Shown here: one piece after another, positions 32,206 through 34,583 of the stretch
Position numbering within the stretch: position 1 is the first letter of the stretch
Layout: each line of letters opens with the position of its first letter
DNA from: an uncultured Sutterella sp.
Lineage (GTDB): Bacteria > Pseudomonadota > Gammaproteobacteria > Burkholderiales > Burkholderiaceae_F
Direction of reading: 5' to 3'
DNA length: 34,583 nucleotides
NCBI GenBank assembly: GCA_900764215.1
Contig: CAAFNI010000035.1
Location: forward strand, 1 to 34,583
Notes under the pieces: model-generated
Database searches by the model: none
What the model saw: the letters and a program-made list of their open reading frames with translations, nothing else
Told to the model about the DNA's origin: nothing
Translations under genes and position numbers: made by a program

Positions 32206-32981
32206 CCCAGGGCCGCCGCCATCACGATGAACCCAAGGACAATGAGCGGAAGCGTGAGCCACTGGCCGCGGGAAAGGCCCAGTGCCTGCAGCCCCAGAAA
32301 GGCGTCGGGTTCGCGGAACCACTCAACCACGAAACGGGCAACGCCGTAGCCCGCGCAAAAGAGGCCGGATATGAAGCCTGCGGCCCGAGGCTTTCTCGAC
32401 GCCCACCAAAGCAGCGCGAAGAGGAGAAGACCCTCGCCCAGAGCTTCGTAGAGTTGCGAAGGATGGCGAGCAACGCCGTCCCCCGCCTGCGGAAAAATCA
32501 TCGCCCACGGAAGCGCCGGATCAGCCGGACGACCCCAGAGTTCGCCGTTGATGAAGTTGCCGATTCTCCCGAGCATGAGCCCAAGCGGCACCAGCGGCGC
32601 AACGAAGTCCGAAATCGTCCAGAACGAAAGCTTGTGCAGGCGGCCGTAGAGAATCATCACGGCAATGACGCCTAGAAGCCCGCCGTGGGCGCTCATGCCG
32701 CCCTCCCAGACATGCAGAATCTGCATGGGATGCGAGAGATAGAACGCCGGCTGATAAAAGAGGCAATAGCCGAGACGCCCTCCCAGGATCACGCCGAAGA
32801 TGCCGTAAAAGAGCAGGTTTTCCAGATCTTCGCCCGAAACGCCCCTCCACGATTCGGCGCTCCTGCGCTTGCCCAGAAGCCAGAAGCAGAAGAAGCCCGC
32901 CATATACATGAGGCCGTACCAGCGTACGGCAAGCGGTCCGAGACTGAAGGCGACGGGGTCGAACTGAGGATGAATGAGCAT
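32187..32981 (-). CDS. lgt: Prolipoprotein diacylglyceryl transferase
   Basis: Lgt transfers diacylglycerol from phosphatidylglycerol to the lipobox cysteine of prolipoproteins in the inner membrane. The product is 264 residues from the chosen start. About seven membrane segments are seen. The signature GRIGNFINGELWGRP is present, with LAVRWYGLMYMAGF near the N-terminus, LGGRLGYCLFY, and HPSQLYEALGEG. A frame open to 33299 reads as non-homologous sequence, so MLIHPQFDP at 32981 is taken as the start. No Shine-Dalgarno is visible. It diverges from thiM across 100 bases. Its last bases lie in the EVE-gene terminator hairpin. It would act on BamE, also encoded here. Confidence 0.96.
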   Translation of the reverse strand: MLIHPQFDPVAFSLGPLAVRWYGLMYMAGFFCFWLLGKRRSAESWRGVSGEDLENLLFYGIFGVILGGRLGYCLFYQPAFYLSHPMQILHVWEGGMSAHGGLLGVIAVMILYGRLHKLSFWTISDFVAPLVPLGLMLGRIGNFINGELWGRPADPALPWAMIFPQAGDGVARHPSQLYEALGEGLLLFALLWWASRKPRAAGFISGLFCAGYGVARFVVEWFREPDAFLGLQALGLSRGQWLTLPLIVLGFIVMAAALGKAKAR

Positions 32982-33040
32982 GGGCGTATGTTTGGCAAAA
33001 TGTTGTGGGAGCCATCCGCGAAGGATCAAGCGGGTATTAT

Positions 33041-33075
33041 GAAGCCTTCGGAACCTTTTGGCTTCTGCCTTTTTT
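33041..33075 (+). promoter_or_regulatory. Hairpin and T run just ahead of thiM, possible attenuator
   Basis: GAAGCC (33041-33046) can pair with GGCTTC (33060-33065), and a run of six T (33070-33075) follows, ending six bases before the thiM ATG. The shape is terminator-like. No TPP riboswitch core (CTGAGA, or ACC-CTGAT blocks) is seen. A TATTAT at 33035-33040 could instead be a -10 box, in which case the transcript would start within the stem and no hairpin would form. Confidence 0.35.
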
Positions 33076-33081
33076 CGCAAA

Positions 33082-33879
33082 ATGACCGCACCCCTGCTTT
33101 CGGGCGCCGACGCCGCCCGCCATCTCGAGCTTCTTCGCGGCGCTCGCCCGCTCGTACACTGTCTCACGAACGAAGTCGTGCAGGAAATCACCGCCAACGT
33201 CCTGCTTGCCGCCGGCGCTTCTCCCGCCATGGTGGTTGCCGAGGAAGAGGCGGGGTACTTCGCCGGCATCGCCGGCGGCGTCCTGATCAACATCGGCACG
33301 CCTTACCCGTCCCGCCTGCGCGCCATGCACGCCTCAGCCGATGCAGCCCGCGCCGCAGGCCGTCCCTGGGTGCTCGACCCCGTCGCGGCGGGAGGCATTC
33401 CCTGGCGTGACGGCATCATTCGGGAATTCGTCGAGAAGCGCCCGACCGTCATCCGCGGGAATGCCAGCGAGATTCTCGCCCTTGCGGGCGAAAAGGCAGG
33501 CGGCAAAGGCGTCGACAGCACGGATTCGTCCGACGCGGCCGTTGAAGGCGCCGCGCGGCTCGCCGCAGAAGCGGGCTCGATCGTCGGCGTGACGGGCAAG
33601 ACCGACTATGTAACGGACGGCCTCCGGACGCTGCGCGTTGCCGGCGGCGATCCGATGGCCACGCTTGTCGTCGGCACGGGATGCTCGCTCTCCGCGCTTG
33701 TCGCCGCCTTCTGCGCCGTCTCCGAAGACCGTCTGAAAGCCTCGGCCGCAGCCTGCGCGCTGGCGAAGAAGGCCGCCGAAGCCGCCAAATGCAGGTCGTC
33801 CGGCCCCGGCAGCTTTCACAACGCCTATCTCGACGCGCTCTACCAGATTCAGCCCGCCGACTTCGCCCGCGGCGCATGA
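33082..33879 (+). CDS. thiM: Hydroxyethylthiazole kinase
   Basis: ThiM phosphorylates the thiazole moiety of thiamine for salvage. The product is 265 residues. VHCLTNEVVQEITANVLLAAG (close to HCITN-x-V in the family), PWVLDPVAAGG, VIRGNASEILALAG and GTGCSLSALVAAF with the conserved cysteine are all present. The ATG at 33082 (MTAPLLSG) fits the family better than one at 33058. It overlaps the downstream thiE start by four bases (ATGA), so translation is coupled. The pair forms the thiazole arm of thiamine salvage. thiD and thiC are not in the window. Confidence 0.96.
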   Translation: MTAPLLSGADAARHLELLRGARPLVHCLTNEVVQEITANVLLAAGASPAMVVAEEEAGYFAGIAGGVLINIGTPYPSRLRAMHASADAARAAGRPWVLDPVAAGGIPWRDGIIREFVEKRPTVIRGNASEILALAGEKAGGKGVDSTDSSDAAVEGAARLAAEAGSIVGVTGKTDYVTDGLRTLRVAGGDPMATLVVGTGCSLSALVAAFCAVSEDRLKASAAACALAKKAAEAAKCRSSGPGSFHNAYLDALYQIQPADFARGA

Positions 33880-34532
33880 GATCCGACATGACCGACAACG
33901 CAAGACTTCGCCGGCTTCTGCGGCTTTATCTGGTGCTTGACCCGGACCTTTGCGGCGGGCCCGAGGGCATGATTCAAACTGCCGAGGCCGCCGCACGTGC
34001 AGGCGTCACGGCCGTGCAGCTCCGAGCCCCTGGCTGGAAAAAGCGTCTTTACGCCGAATGCGGCCGGGCGCTTCTCAAGGCGCTGGCTCCTCATGACGTG
34101 CCGCTCTTCATCAATGACCATGCGGACGTCGCCGTTGCCATCGGCGCGCAGGGCGTGCACGTCGGGCAGTCGGACCTGTCGCCCGAAGACTGTCGCCGGC
34201 TGATGCCGCCCGGCATGCTGCTCGGCCTCTCCGTTTCCAACCGTGCTGAATGCCTTCAGGTGGACGCCTCGCTCGTCGACTACATCGGCGTCGGCCCCTA
34301 CCGCGCCACAGCCACCAAAAAGGACGCGGCCGCCGCAATCGGACTTGAAGGACTCGCCGGCATCGTCGGTTGTTCGCCTAGTCCTTCGGTCGCCATCGGA
34401 GGCATCAAGACGCCCGACGTCGGCTCCGTCATGCAGTCCGGCGTCGACGGCATTGCCGTCGTTTCCGCGATCTGCGGACAGCCCGACGTGCGTCTTGCCG
34501 TCAAGTCGCTTCTCGACGCCATGCCGTCCTGA
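33876..34532 (+). CDS. thiE: Thiamine-phosphate synthase
   Basis: ThiE joins hydroxymethylpyrimidine diphosphate with thiazole phosphate to make thiamine phosphate. The product is 218 residues from the ATG in the ATGA overlap; an ATG at 33888 is an equally fair start. Family blocks are LYLVLDPDLCGG, AGVTAVQLRA, LFINDHADVAVAIGAQGVHVGQ, IGVGPYRATATKKDAA and a C-terminal SVAIGGIKTPDVG plus GVDGIAVVSAI. In B. subtilis ThiE the first loop reads QxRxK and the lysine contacts pyrophosphate. Here it reads QLRAPGWKK, so that lysine is proline, although two lysines follow a few residues on. It is translationally coupled to thiM. Confidence 0.95.
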   Translation: MRSDMTDNARLRRLLRLYLVLDPDLCGGPEGMIQTAEAAARAGVTAVQLRAPGWKKRLYAECGRALLKALAPHDVPLFINDHADVAVAIGAQGVHVGQSDLSPEDCRRLMPPGMLLGLSVSNRAECLQVDASLVDYIGVGPYRATATKKDAAAAIGLEGLAGIVGCSPSPSVAIGGIKTPDVGSVMQSGVDGIAVVSAICGQPDVRLAVKSLLDAMPS

Positions 34533-34583
34533 TGGTCTTTCGCGTTCCCTGACCCCCGAGACGTGGCATGATGACTGCAGAAG

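Noticed and set aside
32982..33081. A TPP riboswitch ahead of thiM
   Set aside because: The conserved CTGAGA and ACC-CTGAT elements are missing and 100 bases is barely enough for the aptamer.
32982..33299. A 106-residue N-terminal extension of Lgt
   Set aside because: It lies antisense to thiM, is rich in Arg and Ser, and lacks family similarity. Lgt proteins begin at the MLIHPQFDP equivalent.

Overview
The window is a GC-rich, densely packed stretch of housekeeping chromosome. It most likely comes from a betaproteobacterium of the order Burkholderiales, and possibly from the Sutterellaceae. That assignment is an inference from protein style and gene order (divergent fur/bamE; coiled-coil gene-zapA-6S RNA-EVE domain gene; nadK-recN; mltD-methyltransferase-rnhA), and a phylogeny would be needed to confirm it. 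I see no prophage, transposase, CRISPR array, toxin-antitoxin pair or recognisable defence island. No stretch longer than about 225 bases lacks a gene or RNA.

Layout. Positions 1-435 hold the 5' part of a broken family 25 glycosyltransferase gene, followed upstream by a family 9 (heptosyltransferase-like) gene, a sodium:alanine/glycine symporter and argH, all on the minus strand. A Pro-Arg-His tRNA cluster with its own promoter and terminator (4871-5224) lies between argH and dnaE. Next on the minus strand come dnaE, an exported ApbE flavinyltransferase, glnS (with unusual insertions), and a compact rng-sbcB-hydroxyacid dehydrogenase run. A single rmlB points the other way and overlaps tail to tail with an EamA transporter gene, which is followed upstream by sdaA.

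From 19.5 to 24.7 kb lie envelope sugar genes: a plus-strand family 9 transferase, and two family 2 transferases that overlap each other and recN, downstream of nadK. Then come fabI and a large MltD with six LysM-type modules (minus strand), a YafS-like methyltransferase, rnhA and tRNA-Val (plus strand). fur and bamE are divergent, followed by a small coiled-coil gene, zapA, 6S RNA and an EVE-domain gene (plus strand). lgt is on the minus strand, and a thiM-thiE pair ends the window. The last 51 bases (34533-34583) show nothing I can assign.

How the genes fit together. Surface polysaccharide and LPS core assembly recurs at several places (broken GT25, two GT9, two GT2, rmlB). It sits beside envelope biogenesis functions: BamE, Lgt, MltD and FabI. 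Genome maintenance and RNA metabolism are represented by DnaE, ExoI, RecN, RNase HI, RNase G and 6S RNA. Thiamine salvage and serine, alanine and arginine metabolism complete the set.

No clear undescribed system stands out. The items most worth a second look are the roughly 100-residue insertion in the catalytic core of glutaminyl-tRNA synthetase, the truncated GT25 gene at the left edge, the hairpin leader of thiM, the ThiE phosphate-site substitution, and the inverted repeat of TACAAT hexamers between sdaA and the GT9 gene. Start codons were chosen by family alignment from memory and by Shine-Dalgarno signals, which are weak or absent for many genes here.
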